Notes: generated from the letters alone by a model not told the origin. Counted from the stretch's first letter, positions 1 through 7,595 are shown. The stretch: DNA of 35,660 nucleotides from Stenotrophomonas maltophilia (GCF_013464915.1 NZ_RAVT01000014.1:62839-98498), one strand, 5' to 3'. A program made the numbers and translations.

Positions 1-66
1 GGGTCGGAGCCCCTGCGGGGATCCGACCCTTCGCTGGGGCCAGATCCCCGGAGGGGCTCTGACCCA
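1..66. repeat. Two tandem intergenic hairpins
   Basis: Two imperfect inverted repeats lie head to tail. The first (1-29) has GGGTCGGAGCCCC facing GGGGATCCGACCC around a 3-base loop, with one mismatch. The second (36-65) has a related stem whose right arm reads AGGGGCTCTGACCC. They lie just beyond the stop of the leftward dehydrogenase gene, so they could help end its transcript, but there is no T-run and the left edge is cut by the window. They look like a dispersed palindromic repeat of this genus (inference from composition and position). Confidence 0.6.
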
Positions 67-90
67 TGGACGTGGCCGGATCCGTTGCCA

Positions 91-1623
91 TCACAGATCG
101 AACTTGATGCCCTGGGCCAGCGGCAGCGAATCCGAATAGTTGATGGTGTTGGTCTGGCGGCGCATGTAGACCTTCCACGCATCCGAACCGGACTCGCGGC
201 CACCGCCGGTGTCCTTCTCGCCACCGAAGGCGCCACCGATCTCCGCACCGGACGTGCCGATGTTGATGTTGGCGATGCCGCAGTCACTGCCGGCGGCCGA
301 CAGGAACTTCTCGGCAGTCTTCAGGTTCTGGGTGAAGATCGAGGACGACAGGCCCTGCGGCACGCCGTTCTGCATGTCGATGGCTTCGTCGATGCTGTCG
401 TACGGCATCACGTACAGGATCGGCGCGAAGGTCTCATGCTGGACGACGGCGTCGCTGTTCTTCAGGCCGGAGACGATCGCCGGCAGCACGAAGTTGCCGG
501 CGCGGTCGATGCGGGTGCCGCCGGTTTCGATGGTGCCGCCGGCTGCCTTGGCCTGGGCGATGGCATCGAGGAACTGCTGCACGGCACCGTCGCTGTTCAG
601 CGGGCCCATCAGGTTGGCGGCATCGGTCGGGTCGCCGATCTTGCCTTCCACCTGCTTGTAGGCCTTGACCAGGGTGGCCAGCACGTCGGCGTAGATCGAG
701 CGGTGCACGATCAGGCGGCGGGTGGTGGTGCAGCGCTGGCCCGCAGTGCCGACGGCGCCGAACACGATGCCCGGAACGGCCAGCTTCAGGTCGGCGGTTT
801 CGTCCAGGATGATGGCGTTGTTGCCGCCCAGTTCCAGCAGGCAGCGGCCGAGGCGGCGCGCGACCTTCTCGTTGACGGTGCGGCCGACCTGGGTCGAGCC
901 GGTGAAGCTGATCAGCGGCACGCGACGGTCATCGACCATCTTCTCCGACAGCGCGGTACCAGCGTCGTTGATCAGGAAGAAGATGTCCGGGAAGCCGGCT
1001 TCGCGCAGGGCGTCGTTGCAGATCTTCAGCGAGGCGATGGCGGTCAGCGGCGTCTTGTTGGACGGCTTCCAGATGCACACATCGCCACAGATGGCCGCCA
1101 GGAACGAATTCCAGCTCCACACCGCAACCGGGAAGTTGAAGGCCGAGATGATGCCGACCAGGCCCAGCGGGTGGTACTGCTCGTACATGCGGTGGCCGGG
1201 ACGTTCGGAATGCATGGTGTAGCCATACAGCATGCGGCTCTGGCCCACGGCGAAATCGGCGATGTCGATCATCTCCTGCACTTCGCCATCGCCCTCCGGC
1301 TTGCTCTTGCCCATTTCCAGGGCGACCAGCGAGCCCAGCGCATCCTTGTGCTTGCGCAGCGCTTCGCCGCACAGGCGCACGGCTTCGCCGCGGCGCGGTG
1401 CCGGCGTGGTGCGCCAGATCCTGAAGGCTTCCTGGGCGCGGGCGACGACGGTCTCGTACTCGGCCTCGGTGGTCGCGCGGACCTGCGCGATCGGCTCGCC
1501 GGTGGTCGGGTTGACCGGGGTGATCAGCTCACCGCTGGTCGCGCTCGACCACTCCCCGTTGCCCAGGTACGTGCCAGCGTTGATCGCGTCCAGACCAAGG
1601 GACTTGAGCAGCTCGGAAGACAT
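91..1623 (-). CDS. amaB: ALDH7-family aldehyde dehydrogenase, probable aminoadipate-semialdehyde/piperideine-6-carboxylate dehydrogenase
   Basis: This 510-residue NAD(P)-dependent aldehyde dehydrogenase has full family length. The catalytic cysteine is C298 in GQRCTT and the general-base glutamate is E264 in LELGGNN; their 34-residue spacing is the one usual for the superfamily. The sequence resembles antiquitin (ALDH7) proteins, for example in [14 protein letters not shown] and [19 protein letters not shown]. In bacteria these oxidise L-2-aminoadipate-6-semialdehyde/piperideine-6-carboxylate to L-2-aminoadipate in lysine catabolism. It is cytosolic, with no signal peptide. The ATG at 1623 is preceded by AGGAGT at good spacing. 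No lysine-catabolic gene adjoins it here, so the exact substrate is inferred from family resemblance; other ALDH7 substrates such as betaine aldehyde are possible. Confidence 0.88.
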   Translation of the reverse strand: MSSELLKSLGLDAINAGTYLGNGEWSSATSGELITPVNPTTGEPIAQVRATTEAEYETVVARAQEAFRIWRTTPAPRRGEAVRLCGEALRKHKDALGSLVALEMGKSKPEGDGEVQEMIDIADFAVGQSRMLYGYTMHSERPGHRMYEQYHPLGLVGIISAFNFPVAVWSWNSFLAAICGDVCIWKPSNKTPLTAIASLKICNDALREAGFPDIFFLINDAGTALSEKMVDDRRVPLISFTGSTQVGRTVNEKVARRLGRCLLELGGNNAIILDETADLKLAVPGIVFGAVGTAGQRCTTTRRLIVHRSIYADVLATLVKAYKQVEGKIGDPTDAANLMGPLNSDGAVQQFLDAIAQAKAAGGTIETGGTRIDRAGNFVLPAIVSGLKNSDAVVQHETFAPILYVMPYDSIDEAIDMQNGVPQGLSSSIFTQNLKTAEKFLSAAGSDCGIANINIGTSGAEIGGAFGGEKDTGGGRESGSDAWKVYMRRQTNTINYSDSLPLAQGIKFDL

Positions 1624-1764
1624 GCAGACTCCTGTGTTTCGTTACGTTGTTTGGCGCCATCGCGGGCAGGTGGGGGACGCGATGAACTGAATCGCCGATG
1701 GTAGCAGAGCGGCCTGTCCGGCCATGGTGCAACGCGCCAGCGGAATCGTACGGAGCATGAATGC

Positions 1765-1792
1765 TTGGAGGGCAGGGTGTGTTGCCTGTAAA
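1765..1792 (+). promoter_or_regulatory. Putative promoter of tRNA-Arg
   Basis: A TTGGAG box (1765-1770) and a TGTAAA box (1787-1792) are separated by 16 bp and would start transcription a few bases before the mature tRNA 5' end. The match to sigma-70 consensus is only partial; position is the main support. Confidence 0.35.
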
Positions 1793-1806
1793 CTTCACGG
1801 CTGCAT

Positions 1807-1883
1807 GGCCCCGTAGCTCAGCTGGATAGAGCGTCCCCCTCCTAAGGGGAAGGTCGCCCGTTCGAATCGGGCCGGGGTCACCA
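1807..1883 (+). tRNA. tRNA-Arg(CCU)
   Basis: A complete 77-nt cloverleaf can be folded by eye. Acceptor arm GGCCCCG (1807-1813) pairs with CGGGGTC (1873-1879). There is a D arm with GCTC/GAGC, an anticodon stem TCCCC/GGGGA with loop CTCCTAA giving anticodon CCU, variable loop AGGTC, and a T arm GCCCG-TTCGAAT-CGGGC. The 3' CCA is encoded. It reads AGG arginine codons, which are rare in GC-rich genomes. The integrase remnant starting 87 bp downstream suggests that its 3' end has served as an attachment site for an integrating element. Confidence 0.97.
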
Positions 1884-1969
1884 AATTCAACGGCTTACGT
1901 TGAGCCAAGTCGTGCCGATTGGACTATTTAGGCCAGTTTCTACCCACAAACCGGCACAGTTGGCACACC

Positions 1970-2065
1970 TCAGAATCTGAGCTTTCGCACCGCCCTGTCA
2001 TCGCCCTCTGGGGTCAGGTGGGCGTAGTACTTCTCGGCGGTGTAGGCCGTGTCGACCAGCACCAT
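1970..2065 (-). pseudogene. 3' remnant of a tyrosine-recombinase (phage integrase) gene
   Basis: Read leftward, the last 31 codons before a TGA encode DTAYTAEKYYAHLTPEGDDR followed by a short basic tail. The tyrosine followed by AHL/xHL, then a short tail, is what the extreme C-terminus of phage-type tyrosine recombinases looks like, where that tyrosine is the nucleophile. Everything upstream (catalytic Arg/His boxes, DNA-binding domain) is missing. Its stop lies 87 bp from the tRNA-Arg 3' end, a normal position for an integrase of a tRNA-integrating element. The identification rests on a short stretch. Confidence 0.6.
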
Positions 2066-2073
2066 TGCTGGCG

Positions 2074-2154
2074 CAGTGCGTCCAGGCACAGTACCTGGCC
2101 CAGGTGGAGGCCGGATTCACGCGGGCGCAGGCCATGCAACTGCTGGCGGCCTAG
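2074..2154 (+). pseudogene. 3' remnant of an unidentified (probably phage) gene
   Basis: An open stretch of 26 codons ending in TAG encodes a peptide that includes QYLAQVEAGFTRAQAMQLL. Nearly every third codon position is G or C, as in genuine genes of this genome, so it was probably coding. No start codon or ribosome site is left; the frame begins where the integrase remnant ends. It resembles the helical C-termini of small phage proteins, but I cannot name the family. Confidence 0.4.
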
Positions 2155-2265
2155 CTGGGCCCCCAGCAAAAGGCAGGCAGCGTCAGATTGTCGGTCCCGT
2201 GAAAACCGCAATCCTGTGGTAGTAAAGGCCCCAGCGGTGGCATGACGCCGCCGACAGGGGGCAAC

Positions 2266-2961
2266 ATGAAGGCGATGACCGCTGTTCTGGTTGCGGCTGT
2301 GCTTTGCGTTGGTTGTTCAACCAAGGGGGGTTCCACTGCACCCTACAACGTCTCTTTCGTTGGCCATCCTTCCCGGGCCGACGTAGCACCACCTCCACCT
2401 CCACCTCCGCCGCCCCCCGTTGACGGTCAGGCCCAGGCGCCTGATCCCAACGGAGTCAAGCCTCCGAGGAGGCATCCCCGCGACGGATGGTATGAGCCTG
2501 AAGAGGAGGTGGATGACGCCTCGGACGTTGAAGAGGCGTTGCCAGCGGTACTGGCGGAATGCAAGAAGCTCATCCTCGGGATGGAGAATAAATCTGTTGA
2601 TCAGCGAAAGGCGTCCCTGTGGGTGTACGGGATCGGACTGGTGGCGGGCACGGTCATCGCACCAGCACTCACGGCGGCGAACGCTGCCAAGCACGCCGGT
2701 GCGATAGCCGGACTAAGTGCATTGGGGGGCGCCTCTGGGATGGCGGGAAAGGCGCTGGAGGACTCTGGGTTTGGCGGATCCGCAGCAATTGCTGATCGTA
2801 GAGCTGTCGCTGACGTGATTCGTCTGAAGCTCCCAGTGATCACGGATCGCAGAGAGACGTCGCATGATCGACGGAAGGCGCTTACGGAGATGCAGGCTGC
2901 ATGCTTTGCCTACGATCTGACCACTCCGAAGCCCATCCAGTCGTCAACAACTGGCAAATGA
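2266..2961 (+). CDS. Poly-proline lipoprotein of unknown function
   Basis: I do not recognise this 231-residue protein. The ATG at 2266 is chosen over an in-frame ATG at 2242 because AGGGGG precedes it and because it begins a compact lipoprotein signal (MKAMTAVLVAAVLCVGCSTK) with the lipidation cysteine at residue 17; Cys at -3 of the lipobox is unusual. Ten consecutive prolines (2390-2419) follow in a disordered linker. Next come an acidic stretch (EPEEEVDDASDVEEAL) and a Gly/Ala-rich hydrophobic segment (GIGLVAGTVIAPALTAANAA) that may be membrane-active or a glycine-zipper helix. Third-position GC is lower than in neighbouring genes. With phage scraps on the left and its own terminator on the right, it is best read as cargo of a deleted prophage or island. 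Confidence 0.7.
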   Translation: MKAMTAVLVAAVLCVGCSTKGGSTAPYNVSFVGHPSRADVAPPPPPPPPPPVDGQAQAPDPNGVKPPRRHPRDGWYEPEEEVDDASDVEEALPAVLAECKKLILGMENKSVDQRKASLWVYGIGLVAGTVIAPALTAANAAKHAGAIAGLSALGGASGMAGKALEDSGFGGSAAIADRRAVADVIRLKLPVITDRRETSHDRRKALTEMQAACFAYDLTTPKPIQSSTTGK

Positions 2962-2968
2962 ATAAAGA

Positions 2969-2997
2969 AGGGCCCGCTTTCCGACGGGCCTTTCTCT
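2969..2997 (+). terminator. Rho-independent terminator of the lipoprotein gene
   Basis: GGCCCG (2971-2976) pairs with CGGGCC (2985-2990) around an 8-base loop, followed by the T-rich tail TTTCTCTTT. It begins 10 bp after the lipoprotein stop codon, and the A-rich left flank would also give weaker termination leftward. Confidence 0.85.
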
Positions 2998-3017
2998 TTG
3001 CAGCCCCCGCCAGGTTC

Positions 3018-3281
3018 GCCGCCGTCACCTTCCTCCGGGTGAAGAAGGTGGGCAGCATCGGCGAACGCGCCATCAGCACTATTGTCGTGCAGTACGACAC
3101 GCTGGATACCTTGGTGGACCTGAAGATCAAAGCTCTGATCAAAGTGACGCCTGACGGCCACCGCATCCACCGAGTCAGCGAACACACTTGCGGGTTTCGT
3201 CAAATCGCCATCCGCAGAAAGAATCGGAAGCTTGTAGCTGTTTCTGTTCTGTTCGACCGCCATGGCGAAATCGGAACATGA
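3018..3281 (+). pseudogene. Possible 3' fragment of an unidentified gene
   Basis: From about 3018 to 3180 this frame has almost only G/C in third positions (for example the codons for RVKKVGSIGERAIS and DTLVDLKIKALIK), then drifts to less biased codons before TGA at 3279-3281. There is no plausible start after the terminator; the in-frame ATG at 2958 would require reading through the terminator hairpin. I read it as the tail of a truncated gene. No family is recognised. Confidence 0.25.
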
Positions 3282-3388
3282 CTCGAATCGCAGGATGGCC
3301 TTGTCGGCCGACGGCTGACTGCGGCGTTGCAGGCCGATCCCCGTGCGGTGTGAGACATGCATAGCGTCTGCAGCGTGTGTTGGCTCGG

Positions 3389-4279
3389 CTAGCGCAGACC
3401 AAGCCGCTCCAGCACCTCGGCTACAAGCGCCTGGTCGTTGCCCTCCAGCTCAAGCAGGGGGCGCGGCAGGCAGTCCTTCGCGCACAGTCCCATCAGTGCT
3501 GCAGCGCACGCCATTACGCGTATCCCACCGTACAGGTCATACAGCGCCCACAGCGGCGCCAACCTCGCCGACAGTGCGTGCGCCGTAGCGATCTTGCCGC
3601 CGAGGGCCGCGTGCGTGATCCGCAGCGCCACCTCGGGAAACAGCCCGCCGATCACCGAATACCAGCCATCGCAGCCGGCGGCCAACCCATGCACTGCGGC
3701 CGCATCGCCGCTGATGCCCAGCGTGACGTGCTTCGGGACGTGGGAACGCAACGTGGAAACCCGAGCTGCCGCTTCTGCAGGGTCATCGGAGAGGCGAGGC
3801 ATCTTGATCGAGGCGATGTTCGGCAGCGCAGCGATTCGCCCATGCAGTTCATCGCTGAACCGGAAGTGGGTGGCAACGGGATTGTCGTAGACACAGATCG
3901 GGGTACGCACTGCGGTGCACACCGATTCGAACAATGCGTAGACCTCGTGCTCCTTCAACGGATGGTAGGACACCGGTGCCAGCAGCAGACCGGCCGCGCC
4001 CGCATCCTCGGCATCCTTGGCCAGTTCCACCACGTCGCGGGTGCGCAGTGCGCCAATCCCGGCGATCACTGGAACGCCATCGGCGTGGGCGAGAGCCTGC
4101 CGCAGTACCCGCTTGCGTTCGGCCCTTTCCAGGTAGGCATAGCTGCCGGTGGAGCCAAGAATGCCCATCGAGTCCACTCCCGACGCCGCCAGGCGCTCGA
4201 CCAGACCGGCGAACGCGCGGGTGTCGATGTCTTGGTTGTTGAAGGGCGTGAGCGGGAACGCGCTGAGACCTTTGAACAT
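3389..4279 (-). CDS. Dihydrodipicolinate synthase/N-acetylneuraminate lyase superfamily protein
   Basis: This 296-residue TIM-barrel class I lyase has the usual family length. The Schiff-base lysine is K159 in ASIKMP, aligning with K161 of E. coli DapA, and the tyrosine of ICVYDNP corresponds to the proton-relay tyrosine. The pyruvate-binding loop reads GSTGS instead of GTTGE, and the arginine that binds aspartate semialdehyde in true DapA is replaced (VATHF). It is therefore probably not the lysine-biosynthetic enzyme but a relative acting on another 2-oxo acid (aldolase, dehydratase or deaminase). The start at MFKGL (4279) fits the family N-terminus; a frame continuing 21 residues upstream is not conserved-looking. 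The promoter upstream contains a perfect 14-bp palindrome, which suggests substrate-dependent repression, but no regulator gene is adjacent. Confidence 0.8.
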   Translation of the reverse strand: MFKGLSAFPLTPFNNQDIDTRAFAGLVERLAASGVDSMGILGSTGSYAYLERAERKRVLRQALAHADGVPVIAGIGALRTRDVVELAKDAEDAGAAGLLLAPVSYHPLKEHEVYALFESVCTAVRTPICVYDNPVATHFRFSDELHGRIAALPNIASIKMPRLSDDPAEAAARVSTLRSHVPKHVTLGISGDAAAVHGLAAGCDGWYSVIGGLFPEVALRITHAALGGKIATAHALSARLAPLWALYDLYGGIRVMACAAALMGLCAKDCLPRPLLELEGNDQALVAEVLERLGLR

Positions 4280-4340
4280 GAGGGGCCTGGAGAGATGGGA
4301 GGAGTGGCGCCTGCTGCAGGCAGGTGTATGGACGCATGGC

Positions 4341-4369
4341 ATTGTTTATTGTCCTAGGACAAAATTCAA
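4341..4369 (-). promoter_or_regulatory. Promoter with palindromic operator for the DapA-like gene
   Basis: On the minus strand TTGAAT (4369-4364) and AACAAT (4346-4341) are 17 bp apart, each matching four of six consensus bases. The spacer contains the perfect palindrome TTGTCCTAGGACAA (4349-4362). A palindrome exactly between -35 and -10 is a classic repressor position; the TTGT...ACAA form is compatible with GntR-type regulators. Which protein binds is unknown. Confidence 0.5.
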
Positions 4370-4441
4370 GAGATGCCGCGCAGCGTGACGGCGCTGGGCA
4401 GGTCGCCCACAATCCGTGCACCAGACCGCACAGGCATCCTC

Positions 4442-4906
4442 ATGCCCGCACAGTTGCAACCGGTTCAACCTCCGCACTACCCGCGCATCGCTGGCTGGCT
4501 CGATTCGGTTGCAGCGACGCAACGCTGGGCTGGCCCAGGCGTTGCGTTTCCTCTGCTGCCCGAAGCGTTCGCACAGGCGCTTGAACTGGCCGAGCGCCCG
4601 GGTTGGGTGCTGCTGGACGGGGAGGGCGCGTGCATGGGGTTCGGCCAGTACTGGTTGACCGCGCCCGGAACTGCCCACCTGGGCCGCATCATTGTTTCGC
4701 CGCAGGCGCGTGGGCGCGGCCTGGGACGGGTGCTGATGCAGTTGTTGGGTGCCGAGGCCCTGCGGTCGCCGGGGGCACAGCGCCTGACCCTGCGTGTCTA
4801 TCGTGACAACGTCGCGGCGGTGGCCCTCTACCGGGATCTCGGCTTCCAGCCGGTGGAAGACGCTTCGACACCGGAGCTGCTGTTCATGCAGCGCAGCGAC
4901 GGCTGA
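4442..4906 (+). CDS. GNAT-family N-acetyltransferase
   Basis: This is a 154-residue single-domain GNAT protein. Motif A, which binds acetyl-CoA pyrophosphate, is seen as IIVSPQARGRGLGRVLMQLL, with the QxRGxG signature. Motif B is seen as RVYRDNVAAVALYRDLGF near the C-terminus, with the tyrosine commonly acting as general acid. RimI-like proteins share this layout, but substrate cannot be inferred. The start MPAQLQP at 4442 gives a normal GNAT N-terminus; the frame continues 23 codons upstream without typical features. It is divergent from the DapA-like gene with about 160 bp between them. Confidence 0.85.
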   Translation: MPAQLQPVQPPHYPRIAGWLDSVAATQRWAGPGVAFPLLPEAFAQALELAERPGWVLLDGEGACMGFGQYWLTAPGTAHLGRIIVSPQARGRGLGRVLMQLLGAEALRSPGAQRLTLRVYRDNVAAVALYRDLGFQPVEDASTPELLFMQRSDG

Positions 4907-4981
4907 GTTGCGACGAGGGGGAACGCCGGACGGTGCCTTGATGGTTTCGGTACTTTTCACAACCTCGTTGCCGGGGCGGAT

Positions 4982-5908
4982 ATGCTGGGCCCCGGAATCC
5001 AGCCGGATCAGCCCGTGGACCGCATCCCCCAGCTTCTGGAACAGGACGAATCCATGCGCCTGGAGGTCAGTACGCTGGCTGAAGGCTTGGGCGTTCCACT
5101 GTCGTTCGGGCACGCGTATCTGGCGGTTCTGGTGTGCGTGTCCGGGCGTGCGCGTTTCGCACTGAACTTCCGCGAGGTGGCGGTGCAGCGGCACGACGTA
5201 CTGGTTCTGGCAGAGGGTACGCTGGCGCTGCTGCGGCAGCGTTCGCGCGGTTTCCTGGCGGTGGTCTGCCTGATGCCGAAAGCGCTGGCATCGGAGGTGG
5301 CCTATGTGCTGCCCAATGCATTGTTCAAGTTCCTGCACGAGCACCCCCATTGTGTGCCGTCACCGCTGGAGGTGCCGCTGCTGCAGGGCTGGCTGCAGCA
5401 GTTGATGGACGCGCAGCACAACGGCGGCCGCCATCGGCACGTGATGCTGCGCAACCTGCTGCAGACCTTGTTCCTGAAGTTCGCCACGCTGCTCCCGGTA
5501 CATTCCGAGGCCGCGCCGCAGGTCGGCCGGCGCGAGCGCCTGGCCTGGAACTTCTGGGAGCTGGTCGGACAACGCAGCACGCGCCAGCGCGACGTGCAGT
5601 CCTACGCCGAGGCGCTGTGCATTACCCCGTTCTATCTCTCGCAGTTGACCCGGGAATGCTTCGATGAAACGCCGAAGGCGCTGATCGACCGCCAGGTGGT
5701 GCTGGAGATCAAGGCCCTGCTGAGCTACAGCGAACTGCCGATCGGACGCATCGCCGAACGCCTGTGCTTCGAGGATGCGTCCTACCTGTGTCGCTACTTC
5801 CGGCGGCATACCGGCCAGTCGCTGACCGGCTACCGTCGCGCCGGGCAGGGTGACGTTAGTGCGATACGAACAGCGGCGCCGGAACTTCGGCCAGCAGATC
5901 CTCGGTGA
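4982..5908 (+). CDS. AraC-family transcriptional regulator
   Basis: This is a 308-residue regulator. The N-terminal ~150 residues form a probable cupin-like sensing domain (SFGHAYLAVLVCVSGRARFALNFREV). The C-terminal ~100 residues hold two helix-turn-helix units, SYAEALCITPFYLSQLTREC and PIGRIAERLCFEDASYLCRYFRRHTGQSLTGYR; the second is the canonical AraC signature. GGGGCGG lies just before the ATG at 4982. No clear target is adjacent: GNAT is upstream in the same direction after a 75-bp gap, and the downstream neighbour is convergent. Its last 53 bp overlap the end of the oppositely oriented universal stress gene, which makes the extreme C-terminus (AIRTAAPELRPADPR) look like a non-conserved extension. 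Confidence 0.85.
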   Translation: MLGPGIQPDQPVDRIPQLLEQDESMRLEVSTLAEGLGVPLSFGHAYLAVLVCVSGRARFALNFREVAVQRHDVLVLAEGTLALLRQRSRGFLAVVCLMPKALASEVAYVLPNALFKFLHEHPHCVPSPLEVPLLQGWLQQLMDAQHNGGRHRHVMLRNLLQTLFLKFATLLPVHSEAAPQVGRRERLAWNFWELVGQRSTRQRDVQSYAEALCITPFYLSQLTRECFDETPKALIDRQVVLEIKALLSYSELPIGRIAERLCFEDASYLCRYFRRHTGQSLTGYRRAGQGDVSAIRTAAPELRPADPR

Positions 5909-6686
5909 CGCCGCCGAGCACGCGTTCGACCACGCGGCTGCGGCTGTAGGGCCCCAGCACCAGCAGATCGGCTTCGGCATCGAGTACATGCTGGCGAATG
6001 GTGGCGGCAACGCCGCCCTGGCTGGAGCTGATCGCCTGGATTTCGACCTCGACGCCATGCCGCGCCAGATGCTGGGCCATTTCGGCGCCCGGCGCGGCTT
6101 CAGCCTTGGGCGTGTCGACCATCAGCAGGTGCACGGCCTGCGCCCGGGCCAGCAGAGGCAGGGCATCCGCCACGGCACGACGGGCCTGTTTGTTGGCATT
6201 CCAGGCCACCACGATACGCCGGCCGACCTGCTCGCCCTTCCAGTGCGGCGGCACCAGCAGCATCGGCACGCCGGTCTGGCGCAGTGTGCCCAGTGGGTGC
6301 CAGCCGGAAGGAGCGCCGGGCGTACGCGGATAGCCGGCGACGATCAGATCGCAGTAGAGCGACTGCAGGGCCAGATCGGCGCCGCCCAGATAATCCGAGA
6401 CGATGCGCAGTTCGGTGCTGATCTGCAGCGGTTCGGCGGCGTCGCGCAGGTTCTGCATCAACTGCGCGGTGCAGGCGGCGTCAGCGCGGGCTTCATGGTC
6501 GAGCGCGGCGGCGATGCCTGCGCCACGCGCGAAACCGTTGGCGATGTCGGTGGGATGCTGGGCGGTCGATACCGCGACCAGATGCGCCTGCTGCGCCTGC
6601 GCCAGATGCGCGGCAATGTTCAGTACGCGGTCCCCGGTATCGCTGGCATCGAACAGCACGGCGATGTCGCGTAGCGGATGCAGCAT
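5856..6686 (-). CDS. Tandem-domain universal stress protein
   Basis: This 276-residue protein is made of two UspA folds. The first half begins LRDIAVLFDASDTGDRVLN and the second RRIVVAWNANKQARRAVADA. The second half carries the nucleotide-binding pattern GPYSRSRVVERVLGGVTEDLL, close to the G-2x-G-9x-G-S/T motif of ATP-binding Usp proteins; the first half lacks a clear copy. Such proteins are cytosolic and help cells survive stress and starvation. The start at 6686 is supported by AAGGAGA a few bases upstream; a frame reaching 6770 has no such site and crosses the operator region. The divergent neighbour is a TetR regulator, and the shared intergenic space carries repeated TGATTCA boxes, so TetR control is likely (inference). 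Confidence 0.88.
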   Translation of the reverse strand: MLHPLRDIAVLFDASDTGDRVLNIAAHLAQAQQAHLVAVSTAQHPTDIANGFARGAGIAAALDHEARADAACTAQLMQNLRDAAEPLQISTELRIVSDYLGGADLALQSLYCDLIVAGYPRTPGAPSGWHPLGTLRQTGVPMLLVPPHWKGEQVGRRIVVAWNANKQARRAVADALPLLARAQAVHLLMVDTPKAEAAPGAEMAQHLARHGVEVEIQAISSSQGGVAATIRQHVLDAEADLLVLGPYSRSRVVERVLGGVTEDLLAEVPAPLFVSH

Positions 6687-6773
6687 GGCGTTGTCTCCTT
6701 CGATGCCTGTGACGCGTTCCCTGCCGTGCACCGACCCGGGTGCACCGGACGCAGGTCTGTTGTAGCGCATTCG

Positions 6774-6820
6774 TGATTCGGGTGAATCAAATATGATTCA
6801 GTTTATTAATTGATGATTCA
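6774..6820. promoter_or_regulatory. Repeated TGATTCA operator between usp and tetR
   Basis: Four copies of the same 6-7 bp box lie within 47 bp. TGATTC starts at 6774, 6794 and 6814, exactly 20 bp apart and on the same face of the helix. An inverted copy, TGAATCA, occupies 6783-6789. The inverted copy with the 6794 copy makes a perfect 7-bp inverted repeat around AATA; with the 6774 copy it makes a second one around GGGT. A TATTAA element (6804-6809), usable as the -10 box of tetR, lies inside. The natural binder is the adjacent TetR protein (inference). Confidence 0.7.
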
Positions 6821-6856
6821 TGCTAGCGTGACCGGACCCCGCATCCAGGCCTTTTC

Positions 6857-7423
6857 ATGCGACCTGCCGCTGCCCGTACACGCCGCGACCTGCATCACGC
6901 CCTTGCTGCCACTCTGGTCAGCCATCCTCGCTGCACGCTCAGCGAACTGGCGCGCGGGGCAGGCATCAGTCGCGCGACCCTGTACCGGTTCGCGCCAACG
7001 CGGGAAGCGATTGACGAGGCCTTGTTCGCAGCGGGATTCGAACGCCTGGAAGCAGCGGCGAGCTCGTTCGATGGCAACGAGGATGCGCAGCAGGTGCTCG
7101 AGCATGTCACGGCGGCGCTGCTGGCCGACTGGGAGCTGGTGACGCTGGTGTTCGCGCGGATGATGGAAGAGCAGCAGCGCCAGGGCGACCTGCATCTGCT
7201 GCCGGAGCGCTGGGCCCCGATCGGTGAACGTTTCGAGGCGTTTTTCCTGCGCGGCCAGCGAGCGGGTGAGTTCAACGTCGAGTTCACCGCGGTGTGGTTG
7301 GCCGACTTCTACTGGACCTGCTTCTACGGCATCACCTGGTCGCTTGCGCGCGGCCGCCTGGCCCCGGCAATGGCCGCATCCACGCTGTTGGCCTCGTTCC
7401 GGCATGGGGCGATGAAGGGCTGA
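6857..7423 (+). CDS. TetR/AcrR-family transcriptional regulator
   Basis: This is a 188-residue repressor-type protein. The helix-turn-helix is TLSELARGAGISRATLYRFA near residues 27-46, preceded by the usual basic N-terminus. The remaining all-helical domain is the ligand/dimerisation part, with no recognisable ligand signature. The ATG at 6857 has only a weak ribosome site (CCAGGC). It is divergent from the universal stress gene. The repeated TGATTCA boxes cover the presumed promoters of both genes, so it probably represses itself and the stress gene. Confidence 0.87.
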   Translation: MRPAAARTRRDLHHALAATLVSHPRCTLSELARGAGISRATLYRFAPTREAIDEALFAAGFERLEAAASSFDGNEDAQQVLEHVTAALLADWELVTLVFARMMEEQQRQGDLHLLPERWAPIGERFEAFFLRGQRAGEFNVEFTAVWLADFYWTCFYGITWSLARGRLAPAMAASTLLASFRHGAMKG

Positions 7424-7595
7424 TTTCCGGAGACGCGCATCGCGCGCGACCTCGTCAATGAGTGCACTGCACGCCGAATTCGCGTGGCGACTTGCCGGAA
7501 AGGGCGTTGTGGCTGCCGGAATCGTGCACGGGCCACCCATGCCGCGTTGCTACAACTGTAGCCAGGCGATTGGCGCCATAGTTGGCAAACATTAA

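Larger units (their letters stand above)
1884..2265. other. Decayed prophage/island junction downstream of tRNA-Arg
   Basis: There is no intact gene between the tRNA and the lipoprotein gene. The stretch holds the 3' end of a leftward integrase-like frame (1970-2065) and the 3' end of an unrelated rightward frame (2074-2154). The two truncated 5' ends meet at about 2066-2073, which is what a large internal deletion of an integrated element would leave. The first ~85 bp after the tRNA are relatively AT-rich, as element ends often are. I see no second copy of the tRNA 3' end further right in the window. Confidence 0.6.
2962..3388. other. Region without a confident gene
   Basis: After the terminator come about 390 bp without a well-formed gene. 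Several overlapping frames are open on both strands, but none has a ribosome site plus consistent codon use. The only coding-like signal is the rightward frame at 3018-3281, listed separately. I see no tRNA, attachment-site copy or insertion-sequence end. It is probably the right flank of the decayed element. Confidence 0.5.

Noticed and set aside
85..1704. A 539-codon plus-strand frame opposite the aldehyde dehydrogenase
   Set aside because: The minus strand encodes a full-length ALDH with catalytic residues correctly spaced; the plus frame has no domain or ribosome site.
2962..3388. A right-hand attachment site (copy of the tRNA-Arg 3' end)
   Set aside because: The best local match is only CTCGAATCG around 3283-3291, which is too short to separate from chance.
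3389..4279. Assignment of the lyase as DapA of lysine biosynthesis
   Set aside because: The GTTGE loop and the substrate-binding arginine of true dihydrodipicolinate synthase are changed, so only superfamily membership is claimed.
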